Assembly (NCBI RefSeq): GCF_002979435.1
Contig: NZ_PCOV01000001.1
Span: 186,001-250,000, forward strand
Direction of reading: 5' to 3'
DNA length: 64,000 nucleotides
DNA from: Microbacterium sp. MYb66
GTDB taxonomy: Bacteria; Actinomycetota; Actinomycetes; Actinomycetales; Microbacteriaceae
Under the pieces are notes generated by a model. That model was not told the DNA's origin. It saw only the letters and a list, made by a program, of their open reading frames with translations, and did not search any database. Made by a program: the position numbers and the translations under genes. Shown here one piece after another: positions 1 to 8,411 of the stretch (positions within the stretch are counted from its first letter, which is position 1; every line of letters begins with the position of its first letter).

Positions 1-2
1 GC

Positions 3-581
3 ACCGTGCTCGTCGGAGACGTGATGACCGACGTGCTCTTCGACGTCCGCGATCGAGTCGCCGGTCGCACCTCGACACTGCTCGCGGAGTTCGGTCTCGG
101 TGAGGGTGCCTATTACCTCGCGACCATCCATCGGGCGGAGAACACCGACGATCCGGCGCGTCTGGCGCAGGTCGTCAGTGCCCTGGCCGGACTCGACAAG
201 CCGGTGATCCTGCTCGCGCACCCGCGTGTGGTCGCCAAGGCCGCCGCGCACGGCATCGACCTCACTCAGGGGTCGCTTCGCGCGCGCGCCCCTCTGGCGT
301 ATCCCGACCTGATCGCGGCGGCGGCGGCGAGTGCCGGCGTGGTCACCGACTCCGGAGGACTGCAGAAGGAGGCGTTCCTCCTGCGGGTTCCGTGCACGAC
401 GGTGCGCACCGAGACGGAATGGGTCGAGACGATCGATCTCGGCTGGAACGTGCTCGCGAACACGGCGGAGGAGATCGCGGCCGGCGTGACGCGCCCGCGC
501 CCGTCGGCGACCGATGTCGCTCCGTACGGCGACGGACACGCGGCGGAGCGGGTCATCGCGGTGCTCTCCGAACGCGCCTGA
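3..581 (+). CDS. wecB: UDP-N-acetylglucosamine 2-epimerase, C-terminal part (5' end outside window)
   Basis: The frame is already open at the window edge, so only about 192 C-terminal residues of a protein normally near 370 aa are visible. The family signature HRAEN lies near the start of the visible part. The TDSGGLQKEA segment and the RTETEWVET segment, which form the active site and UDP-binding part of this fold, follow. The enzyme interconverts UDP-GlcNAc and UDP-ManNAc in the cytoplasm. The next gene is a nucleotide-sugar dehydrogenase, which would oxidise UDP-ManNAc to the uronic acid, so the pair probably supplies UDP-ManNAcA for a cell-wall glycopolymer. The family call is firm; the polymer is inferred. 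Confidence 0.9.
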   Translation, partial: TVLVGDVMTDVLFDVRDRVAGRTSTLLAEFGLGEGAYYLATIHRAENTDDPARLAQVVSALAGLDKPVILLAHPRVVAKAAAHGIDLTQGSLRARAPLAYPDLIAAAAASAGVVTDSGGLQKEAFLLRVPCTTVRTETEWVETIDLGWNVLANTAEEIAAGVTRPRPSATDVAPYGDGHAAERVIAVLSERA

Positions 582-616
582 GCCCCGGCGGTGAGAGGGG
601 ACCCTCCGGTCCCGAA

Positions 617-622
617 TATACT
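617..622 (+). promoter_or_regulatory. -10 box (TATACT) of the wecC-like gene
   Basis: TATACT ends 7 bases before the ATG at 630, placing the predicted transcript start at or next to the start codon. No convincing -35 or ribosome binding site is visible. This supports 630 over the in-frame upstream start at 591. Confidence 0.6.
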
Positions 623-629
623 GAAGTCC

Positions 630-1934
630 ATGCGCATTGCCGTCGTGGCCCTCGGAAAGATCGGGCTCCCCCTCGCACTCCAGTTCGCCGGCCGTGGGCA
701 TGATGTGGTCGGGGTCGACGTCAACTCCGACCTCGTGGACATGGTCAATCGGGGTGTCGAGCCGTTCCCCGGCGAGGCGCAGCTGCAGGAGAGGCTCACC
801 GCGGCGATCGCCGCGGGGCGACTCCACGCGACCACGGACTACTCCGAGGCCATCCCCGCCGCCGACGCGGTCATCGTCGTCGTCCCGCTCTTCGTGAACG
901 AGGAGACGGCCGAGCCGGAGTTCGGCTGGATGGACCAGGCCACGACCGCGCTCGCGGAGCACCTGACGCCCGGCACGCTGGTCTCGTACGAGACGACGCT
1001 GCCCGTCGGGGTCACCCGCGGGCGTTGGAAGCCCATGATCGAGCGGATCTCCGGCCTGACGGAGGGTGACGACTTCCATGTGGTCTTCTCCCCGGAGCGT
1101 GTGTTCTCCGGCCGTATCTTCGCCGACCTGCGCAAGTACCCCAAACTGATCGGCGGGCTCTCCGAGGAGGGCGCACGCCGCGCCGTCGAGTTCTACGAGG
1201 CGGTGCTCGAGTTCGACGAGCGACCCGATCTCGCCCGCGCGAACGGCGTCTGGGACCTGGGGAGCGCGGAGGCGGCCGAGATGGCCAAGCTCGCCGAGAC
1301 CACCTATCGCGACGTCAACATCGGCCTCGCCAATCAGTTCGCGCTCTTCGCCGGGGCGAACGGCATCGACGTCTACCAGGTGATCGAGGCGTGCAACTCT
1401 CAGGTGTTCAGCCATATCCACCGCCCGGGCATCGCCGTCGGCGGCCACTGCATCCCGGTGTACCCGAAGCTCTATCTCTCGACCGACCCGGATGCCGACA
1501 TCGTGCGCACCGCGCGAGAGTTCAACGAATCGATGCCGGAGCGCCTGGTCGCCCAGGCCGAGGGCGTCCTCGGTGATCTGGCGGGGCTGCAGGCGGTCGT
1601 ACTCGGCGCTGCCTACCGCGGGGGAGTCAAGGAGACCGCGTTCTCCGGAGTGTTCCCGACGGTCGCGGCGCTGGAGAAGCGGGGAGCCTCGGTGCGCGTG
1701 CACGACCCGCTGTACACCGACGAGGAGCTGCAGCGCCTCGGATTCGCCCCCTACGCCCTCGGCGGCGATGTCGACATCGCAATCATCCAGACCGACCACG
1801 CCGCCTATCGCGAGCTGGCGCCGGAGCAGCTGCCCGGGATCAAGCTGCTCGTCGACGGTCGTGCGGCGACGGACTCCGCCATCTGGAAGGGAACCCCGCG
1901 TCTGGTCGTCGGCACCGGAGGCTCCGGGCTCTGA
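630..1934 (+). CDS. wecC: UDP-N-acetyl-D-mannosaminuronate dehydrogenase-like nucleotide-sugar dehydrogenase
   Basis: This 434-aa protein has the three-part layout of UDP-sugar 6-dehydrogenases. An N-terminal Rossmann fold starts at residue 1 (VVALGKIGLP). A central helical domain contains MAKLAETTYRDVN. The catalytic segment GGHCIPVYP carries Cys274, and a C-terminal Rossmann-like domain contains LGAAYRGGVKE. It oxidises the C6 hydroxyl of a UDP-sugar to a carboxylate using two NAD+. The preceding 2-epimerase makes UDP-ManNAc the likeliest substrate, giving UDP-ManNAcA, but UDP-glucose or UDP-GlcNAc dehydrogenase cannot be excluded from sequence alone. Confidence 0.85.
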   Translation: MRIAVVALGKIGLPLALQFAGRGHDVVGVDVNSDLVDMVNRGVEPFPGEAQLQERLTAAIAAGRLHATTDYSEAIPAADAVIVVVPLFVNEETAEPEFGWMDQATTALAEHLTPGTLVSYETTLPVGVTRGRWKPMIERISGLTEGDDFHVVFSPERVFSGRIFADLRKYPKLIGGLSEEGARRAVEFYEAVLEFDERPDLARANGVWDLGSAEAAEMAKLAETTYRDVNIGLANQFALFAGANGIDVYQVIEACNSQVFSHIHRPGIAVGGHCIPVYPKLYLSTDPDADIVRTAREFNESMPERLVAQAEGVLGDLAGLQAVVLGAAYRGGVKETAFSGVFPTVAALEKRGASVRVHDPLYTDEELQRLGFAPYALGGDVDIAIIQTDHAAYRELAPEQLPGIKLLVDGRAATDSAIWKGTPRLVVGTGGSGL

Positions 1935-1981
1935 CTCGACGCGGGCCACAGGGTCCGCACAGGCTCCCAGCCGAGCGCCGA

Positions 1982-1987
1982 TACGAT
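1982..1987 (+). promoter_or_regulatory. -10 box (TACGAT) of glf
   Basis: TACGAT is followed by 6 bases and the ATG of glf at 1994. There is no ribosome binding site, so a leaderless message is expected. Confidence 0.55.
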
Positions 1988-1990
1988 TGA

Positions 1991-3130
<1,140 letters not shown>

Positions 3131-3140
3131 ACTCGACATC

Positions 3141-3932
3141 GTGAGTCACGCTGCTGTCGGGGCGCCCGGGACGCCCCGGCGCTATCTGCATTCGCTGTGG
3201 CTGCTCTCCGCCCGCGACCTGAAGGTCCGCTACGCGACGAGCTCCCTCGGCTACCTGTGGTCCGTTCTCGACCCCCTGGTGATGAGCGCGATCTACTGGT
3301 TCGTGTTCACTCAGGTGTTCAACCGGAGCGTCGGCGAAGACCCGTACATCGTGTTCCTCATCGTCGCGCTGCTGCCGTGGGTGTGGTTCAACACGTCGGT
3401 GTCCGACTTCACCCGGGCGTTCAAGAAAGACGCGAGGCTGGTCCGATCCACGGCCATCCCCCGCTCGATCTGGGTCAACCGCATCGTGCTCAGCAAGGGC
3501 ATCGAGTTCCTGCTGTCGCTTCCGGTCCTCGTGCTGTTCGCCGTGTTCAGCGGTGCCCACGTGAACTGGATGCTGCTCTGGTTCCCCGTCGCCATGCTCC
3601 TGCAGGTCATGCTGCTCGTCGGTCTCGGCCTTCTGGTCGCCCCATTGTGCGTGCTCTACGCCGACCTCGAGCGCACGACGGCACTGATCCTTCGCGCGCT
3701 CTTCTACGCCTCTCCGGTCATCTACAGCTTCGGTGACCTCCCGTCTCCGTTCGACACGATCGGGGCGTTCAACCCGCTCGCGGGCATCTTCACGCTCTAC
3801 CGGGTCGGGTTCTTCCCGGACCTCTGGGAGACCACCCCCGTGCTCGTGAGCGTTGCGATGTGCGTCTTCGTCCTGGCTCTGGGGATCTGGACCTTCCGCC
3901 GCCTGGAGCGACCCGTGCTGAAGGAGCTGTGA
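3141..3932 (+). CDS. wzm: ABC-2 type polysaccharide exporter permease (Wzm-like)
   Basis: This 263-aa integral membrane protein has about six hydrophobic segments and the N-terminal amphipathic stretch typical of polysaccharide-export permeases (LSARDLKVRYATSSLGYLW). The GTG at 3141 is chosen because it begins this stretch; upstream residues in the same frame are out-of-frame glf. It pairs with the ATPase encoded next, with TGA/ATG overlap at 3930-3934. By analogy with mycobacterial Rv3783/Rv3781, the pair would flip lipid-linked galactan across the membrane. The substrate assignment is inferred from the Galf genes around it. Confidence 0.88.
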   Translation: MSHAAVGAPGTPRRYLHSLWLLSARDLKVRYATSSLGYLWSVLDPLVMSAIYWFVFTQVFNRSVGEDPYIVFLIVALLPWVWFNTSVSDFTRAFKKDARLVRSTAIPRSIWVNRIVLSKGIEFLLSLPVLVLFAVFSGAHVNWMLLWFPVAMLLQVMLLVGLGLLVAPLCVLYADLERTTALILRALFYASPVIYSFGDLPSPFDTIGAFNPLAGIFTLYRVGFFPDLWETTPVLVSVAMCVFVLALGIWTFRRLERPVLKEL

Positions 3933-4666
3933 TGTCCCCGGCCATCGAAGTGCAGGGCCTCGGCGTCAGCTTCCGGCGGAACAGGCGCGGTCGACGGAGC
4001 TTCAAAGACCTCTTCGGCGGCTCTTCCCGGCGTTCACGCCCGGGGGAGTTCTGGGCGCTTCGCGGCGTCTCCTTCAGTGTGCAGCCGGGGGAGTCGATCG
4101 GCGTCGTCGGGCGCAACGGCCAGGGGAAGTCGACGTTGCTGCGTCTCGTGGCGAAGGTGCTCCTCCCCGATGAGGGCACCGTCAGCGTCAACGGCGGCGT
4201 CGCTCCGCTGATCGAGATCACGGGCGGTTTCGTCGGTGACCTCACCGTGCGCGAGAACGTGCGGCTGACAGCGGGCCTGCACGGGATGTCCCGTGACGAG
4301 GTCTCGCGCCGATACGACGACATCATCGCGTTCGCGGAGCTCGCCGGGTTCGAGGAGACTCCCTACAAGCACCTCTCCAACGGCATGAAGGTGCGACTCG
4401 CGTTCTCGGTCGTCTCGCAGTTGGACGAGCCGATCCTCCTCGTCGACGAGGTCCTCGCCGTCGGTGACAAGGCGTTCCGCGAGAAGTGCTACAAGCGCAT
4501 CGACGAGCTGCTCGCCGAAGGTCGCACGCTGTTCTTCGTGAGCCACAACGAGCGCGACCTTCGCCGGTTCTGCACGCGGGGCCTGTATCTCGACAAGGGA
4601 GTCCTCGCGCTCGACGCACCGATCGCCGAGGTGCTCGACCGCTACAACGCGGATTACGCGGTCTGA
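3932..4666 (+). CDS. wzt: ABC-2 type polysaccharide exporter ATPase (Wzt-like)
   Basis: This 244-aa ATP-binding subunit has Walker A GRNGQGKST at residues 60-68, a degenerate signature HLSNGMKVRLAFS, Walker B ILLVDEVLAVGD and a switch histidine in FVSHNERDL. The SNGM signature and DEVLAVGD sequence are hallmarks of polysaccharide-export ATPases (Wzt, RfbE, TagH). It has no C-terminal carbohydrate-binding domain, so export should not depend on a terminal sugar cap. The start overlaps the permease stop, implying translational coupling. Confidence 0.9.
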   Translation: MSPAIEVQGLGVSFRRNRRGRRSFKDLFGGSSRRSRPGEFWALRGVSFSVQPGESIGVVGRNGQGKSTLLRLVAKVLLPDEGTVSVNGGVAPLIEITGGFVGDLTVRENVRLTAGLHGMSRDEVSRRYDDIIAFAELAGFEETPYKHLSNGMKVRLAFSVVSQLDEPILLVDEVLAVGDKAFREKCYKRIDELLAEGRTLFFVSHNERDLRRFCTRGLYLDKGVLALDAPIAEVLDRYNADYAV

Positions 4667-4753
4667 CCGCTCCTGTAACGTTTCGTGCCGTCGAGACACT
4701 CCAAGATGAAGGACGCTCGTCGGAGTGGTCCGGGGCGAATCGGGAGGGTCGGC

Positions 4754-5659
4754 ATGGTGATGACTTCGGTGCGGCGCGCGATCGCGGCGCTGGTGGTGGT
4801 GCTGGCCGCGTCGGGATGCGCTTCGCCGAGTGGATCAGCGAGAGAGTCCGACGGCGTGCGCGCCGTTACGCCCGAGTTGCTCACCACGGTCGGCCCGATG
4901 ACGGTCATCGAGAGAGACGACCGGACGCAACTGTGCGTGGGGGTGCTCCAACCGTATCCACCCGCGTGCGCGGGCGGAATCGAACTGTCCGGTTGGGATT
5001 GGGTCGTCGTCGCGGGTGATTTTGAGGAGTATACCGATGTGCGGTGGGGCGATTTCACGCTGACGGGAACCTTGGATGCGCATACCGGGGTGTTCGCCGT
5101 CGACACGGTGACGCCCGCCTCGGCAGCGCCGACGGCGATCGAGGAGGAGCCTCTGTTCCCGTCTCGCTGCCCCGTGCCTGACGGCGGCTGGGAGGTCCTC
5201 GATGAGTCCACAGCCACAGGTGAGGCTCTTCATGCCGCGAACTCGCTGATTCCGACGCTGGAGGGCTACGCCACCGCGTGGATCGACCGAAGCCAGATCC
5301 CGCCGGCTCCACCCGGCGCGGATGCGATCGAGCAGATGCGCTTCGATGCCGTGCACGCCGGGTTGTCCATCGTCAACGTCGGTGTCCGTGGCGATCCGTC
5401 CGCGGCGGAGGTGGCGGTGCGGCGGGTGTGGGGTGGGGCTCTATGCGTGTTCACGGTGGACTATGCCGCCGCCGACATCGAAGCGCTTCAGCAGAGGATC
5501 ATGCATGAGCACCCCGTGTTCTCCTCAGCGATCGACCCGATGACCGGCGTGATCGGGTTGACGGTCACCTTCGATGCAGATGGAGAGCTGCAGCTTCGGA
5601 TGGATCGCGAGTACGGCCCCGGTCGGGTGGCTGTGTGGCCGGTTCTCGTGCCGCTGTGA
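4754..5659 (+). CDS. Predicted lipoprotein of unknown function
   Basis: The 301-aa protein starts with a short basic region, a hydrophobic core and a lipobox (LAASGC, lipidated Cys about residue 22), so it should be anchored on the outer face of the membrane. The ATG at 4754 follows a GGGAGG ribosome site; ATG 4760 is an alternative. No catalytic motif is recognised. It lies 7 bases upstream of an ECF sigma factor gene, with a one-TM protein after that, so it may be a sensor or envelope component of that unit. The three genes interrupt the galactan island and use somewhat more A/T-ending codons than the flanks. Confidence 0.75.
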   Translation: MVMTSVRRAIAALVVVLAASGCASPSGSARESDGVRAVTPELLTTVGPMTVIERDDRTQLCVGVLQPYPPACAGGIELSGWDWVVVAGDFEEYTDVRWGDFTLTGTLDAHTGVFAVDTVTPASAAPTAIEEEPLFPSRCPVPDGGWEVLDESTATGEALHAANSLIPTLEGYATAWIDRSQIPPAPPGADAIEQMRFDAVHAGLSIVNVGVRGDPSAAEVAVRRVWGGALCVFTVDYAAADIEALQQRIMHEHPVFSSAIDPMTGVIGLTVTFDADGELQLRMDREYGPGRVAVWPVLVPL

Positions 5660-5666
5660 GGCGAGT

Positions 5667-6269
5667 GTGAGCGACACGATCTCGATGGATGAGAACAGTG
5701 ATGCCGCGCTGTGGACAGCGGCGTGCGCGGGCGACGAGCGGGCTTTCGGGGCGCTGTTCGATCGACACGTCGACCGGGTGTATCGCCACGCACGGCGGTA
5801 CACCCCGAACCGCGAGGATGCCGAGGACATCACCGGTATGGTCTTCCTTGAGGCGTGGCGCCTGCGGTCACGGGTTCGCCTGGTCGACGGCTCTCCGATC
5901 GGCTGGCTGCTCGTGACGACGGCCAATATCGCCAGGAACGGCGCGCGGTCGCGGACCAGGTATGAACAACTGCTCCGCGGACTCCGACCTGAAGCCGTCC
6001 CCGATCACGCGGACGGGGTTATCGAAGCGGAGACGCGCGCACAGCGGCGCGATGAGGTGGAGGTCGCGTTCGCACGTCTGCGCCCGAGAGACCAAGAGAT
6101 CCTGGCGCTCTGTGTCGTTGAGGAGATCGCACCCGTCGACGTCGCTCGGTTGCTGCGTCTGCCAGCAGGCACGGTGCGCACTCGGCTCAGCCGAGCGAAG
6201 GATCGTCTGCGGATCGCGATGGTCGCGCTCGCCTCGGACGACGGAGTGCAGGGAAGGAGGCTGACATGA
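5667..6269 (+). CDS. ECF-type RNA polymerase sigma factor
   Basis: About 200 aa, with sigma region 2 near the N terminus (RHARRYTPNREDAEDITGMV) and region 4 near the C terminus (LRPRDQEILALCVVEE, then the LPAGTVRTRLSRAKDRLR helix-turn-helix). Regions 1 and 3 are absent, as expected for an extracytoplasmic-function sigma. The GTG at 5667 is 7 bases after the lipoprotein stop; ATG 5685 is an alternative. The next gene overlaps its stop as ATGA and encodes a one-TM protein, the usual place for a membrane anti-sigma factor. Target promoters are unknown. The lipoprotein, sigma and TM protein probably form one envelope-signal unit. Confidence 0.9.
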   Translation: MSDTISMDENSDAALWTAACAGDERAFGALFDRHVDRVYRHARRYTPNREDAEDITGMVFLEAWRLRSRVRLVDGSPIGWLLVTTANIARNGARSRTRYEQLLRGLRPEAVPDHADGVIEAETRAQRRDEVEVAFARLRPRDQEILALCVVEEIAPVDVARLLRLPAGTVRTRLSRAKDRLRIAMVALASDDGVQGRRLT

Positions 6270-6847
6270 GCCGAAAGGAAGAGCCCATCGACCCTGACGT
6301 CCGCGAGCGACTCCGGAGCATCATGGTCGCGCAGGTGGGCGCTGAACGACGGATCGCGGACACCAGAGGCCGGCTCGCCCGCCGCCGTGTCCTCGGCGGA
6401 ACAGCGATCGTTGTCGGGCTGGTCGCGGCGGTCGGGATCGGCTGGTCGGCCGGGAGCCGGGATACAGCGGACCTGGCCGACGGCCCCGAGACACGCACCG
6501 TCGATGTCATCTGCGCGGACACCATCGCAGCTGGCGGTGCAGGGCCGGAATCCGAAGTCAGCGGAGCGTCGGCGCAACGAATGGGCGTCGTGTTCACGGT
6601 CACGGTCCATGGTTCGTCGCCGACCTCGCCCGAGTTCATCGAGCCCTGCGCGCGTCTCTGGCGATCGGGCGCACTTCCGCTGTTCGAGTTCCAGAACGCG
6701 GGTCCGCAGGCCGGTACCGAAGGCGTGCCACCCCTCGCCGTGTGCGGCCTCGACGGCGGCACACCTGTCGTGATGCCGTCCTCAGATTGTCGCTCGGTCG
6801 GGATGCGGGACTGGACGGACGCTGAAGGGAGTCTCCCGCAACCCTGA
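6266..6847 (+). CDS. Single-pass membrane protein, putative anti-sigma factor
   Basis: This 193-aa protein has an N-terminal charged cytoplasmic part (about residues 1-45), one transmembrane helix (GGTAIVVGLVAAVGIGW) and a mostly extracytoplasmic C-terminal domain. There is no HxxxCxxC zinc motif. It overlaps the ECF sigma gene by ATGA, so translation is probably coupled. The topology and position suggest a membrane anti-sigma factor, but the cytoplasmic part resembles no anti-sigma domain I can name, so the function is an inference from context. Confidence 0.65.
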   Translation: MSRKEEPIDPDVRERLRSIMVAQVGAERRIADTRGRLARRRVLGGTAIVVGLVAAVGIGWSAGSRDTADLADGPETRTVDVICADTIAAGGAGPESEVSGASAQRMGVVFTVTVHGSSPTSPEFIEPCARLWRSGALPLFEFQNAGPQAGTEGVPPLAVCGLDGGTPVVMPSSDCRSVGMRDWTDAEGSLPQP

Positions 6848-6852
6848 GCGTG

Positions 6853-7452
6853 TCAGAGCCCGACCAGGCTCCGAAGCGCTTGAGCCTGCGCCCGCGCCGC
6901 GTCGATCGCCGCGCTCACGCCGGAGCCGTTCGATATCGCGGTACGAAGAGCGGTGAGTCGCTGTGTGTACTCCGACACCCCGTCACGCCAGTCCTCGGCG
7001 ATCCCGGAGGGCGCCTGTGCATCCGAGAGGCGCTGCGCGTCCTGCTGCAGGGTGTCGACGACGGGCAGCGCGTCCTGGCCGCTCGCACCTGCGACGATGT
7101 CGAGGCCGCGGAGCGCGTCGTTGAGCCATCCGCTCACCTGACCCCGGAACGTCTCCAGCGTCGGGTCGACGGCCGGCGGCTGGGTGACGATCGGCGTCTG
7201 CGTCGGTTCGGGCGTCGCGGTCGGGGTGGGGGTCGGCGAAGGCGTGCGAGTGGGCGTCGCCGTGGGCGTGGGCGATGCGGTCTCCGCAGGTGTGCCGGCG
7301 TCCCCTCGGGGGAGGAGGAGGAAGAGCAGCACGCCGACGATGGCGAGAGCGGCGACGACGAGACCGATGATCAGCCAGATCCGCCCGGTCCGCTTCGGAG
7401 GTGGAGGCAACGGTGCCCAGCGCAGTTCCGGCTGCTGTTCTTCCATCGTCAT
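6853..7452 (-). CDS. Membrane-anchored protein with Pro/Thr-rich stalk
   Basis: This 199-aa protein has a short Pro-rich cytoplasmic N terminus, one transmembrane helix (IWLIIGLVVAALAIVGVLL), a roughly 30-residue Pro/Thr-rich stalk made of TPTP-like steps, and a C-terminal helical domain of about 110 residues outside the cell. The ATG at 7452 overlaps the stop of the upstream galactofuranosyltransferase gene by 4 bases, making it the last gene of the glfT2-glfT1 operon. The stalk suggests a domain held away from the membrane, perhaps within the wall. I do not recognise the C-terminal domain. Confidence 0.75.
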   Translation of the reverse strand: MTMEEQQPELRWAPLPPPPKRTGRIWLIIGLVVAALAIVGVLLFLLLPRGDAGTPAETASPTPTATPTRTPSPTPTPTATPEPTQTPIVTQPPAVDPTLETFRGQVSGWLNDALRGLDIVAGASGQDALPVVDTLQQDAQRLSDAQAPSGIAEDWRDGVSEYTQRLTALRTAISNGSGVSAAIDAARAQAQALRSLVGL

Positions 7453-8411
7453 GCCTCCAGAGGCGCCATCGGCTGCCAGGTGCGGTCGCGCCCGGCTTTG
7501 CCTCCGTCGCGGATGCCGCGGAAGAGGTTGCTGGTCCCGCGCACGGTCCGCTCGACGAAGACGAGGCGGATGAGCTCCTTGAAGAACGTCGCGGTCGTGC
7601 CGAGACCGAAGAGCACCGGGTTGTAGACGCCGTGCACGCGGTAGTACTGCTTGATGAAGCCGCGGTTGCGCATGATGTAGTAGCGGTAGGCGTTGCTGGA
7701 GGCGTTCATGTGCCGGATGCCCATGTCCCACTGCTTGATCTCACGGGTGCGGCGCAGGACGAACTCGTCCACGATCACCGCCGTCGTCAGGCGCGACGCG
7801 AGCCACCCGTACATCTGGTCGTCCCAGTAGATGAAGAACCGCGGGTCGGGCAGGCCGATCTGCTGCACGATCGAGCGATGGATGAACATGCCCTCGAAGC
7901 AGCCGCTGTTCATCTCCTTGTATCCGGACTCGTCGAAGGCGGAGGGCGCGAAGGGGATCGGGATGCCCATGCGCTCGGCGATGCGGTACTGCCAGTAGAA
8001 CTCGCTGCCGTCGTAGTCGAATCGGCGACCCTGGATGCTCTTGAACCGGCTGCTCCACGCACCCATCTTCGCGAGACCCTCGGTGAGGACCTCGACGTCG
8101 TCGTCCATCATCCAGATCCACTCGGACCCGAGTTCGTACGCGGTGCGCATCCCCTCGCTGAAGCCACCGGATCCGCCGGTGTTCGTCTCCAGACGCCGGT
8201 ACACGATCTCGGTGCCGATGCTCTCCCGGAACGACTCCACGACGTCGGTGGTGTCGTCGACCGACGCGTTGTCGATGATGACGACATGGCCGGGCTTGGG
8301 ATCCATCGCGGTGATGCTGGTCAGCAGTCCGGAGAGCAGATGCGAGCGGTTGAAGGTGACGATGACGATCGTCGCTGCCGTGGGGTCGAATGCAGCGGGC
8401 GCCGCGGTCAT
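7449..8411 (-). CDS. glfT1: Galactofuranosyltransferase, GlfT1-like (GT2 family)
   Basis: This 320-aa glycosyltransferase-A fold enzyme has the nucleotide-sugar start IVIVTFNRSHLL, the NTGGSGGFSEGM segment and a metal-binding DDD at residues 103-105. A second acidic motif FFIYWDDQMYGW follows. The NxGGSGGF and WDD features are shared with mycobacterial galactofuranosyltransferases. The ATG at 8411 overlaps the glfT2 stop by 4 bases; upstream in-frame codons run inside glfT2 and are not used. In the mycobacterial scheme GlfT1 adds the first two Galf residues to the lipid-linked acceptor and GlfT2 extends them. Galf is the expected donor, but the acceptor here is unknown. Confidence 0.85.
   Translation of the reverse strand: MTAAPAAFDPTAATIVIVTFNRSHLLSGLLTSITAMDPKPGHVVIIDNASVDDTTDVVESFRESIGTEIVYRRLETNTGGSGGFSEGMRTAYELGSEWIWMMDDDVEVLTEGLAKMGAWSSRFKSIQGRRFDYDGSEFYWQYRIAERMGIPIPFAPSAFDESGYKEMNSGCFEGMFIHRSIVQQIGLPDPRFFIYWDDQMYGWLASRLTTAVIVDEFVLRRTREIKQWDMGIRHMNASSNAYRYYIMRNRGFIKQYYRVHGVYNPVLFGLGTTATFFKELIRLVFVERTVRGTSNLFRGIRDGGKAGRDRTWQPMAPLEA

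Noticed and set aside
4754-6847. Sigma cassette considered as part of an insertion sequence or phage
   Set aside because: No transposase, integrase, flanking inverted repeats or target duplications were found at its borders.
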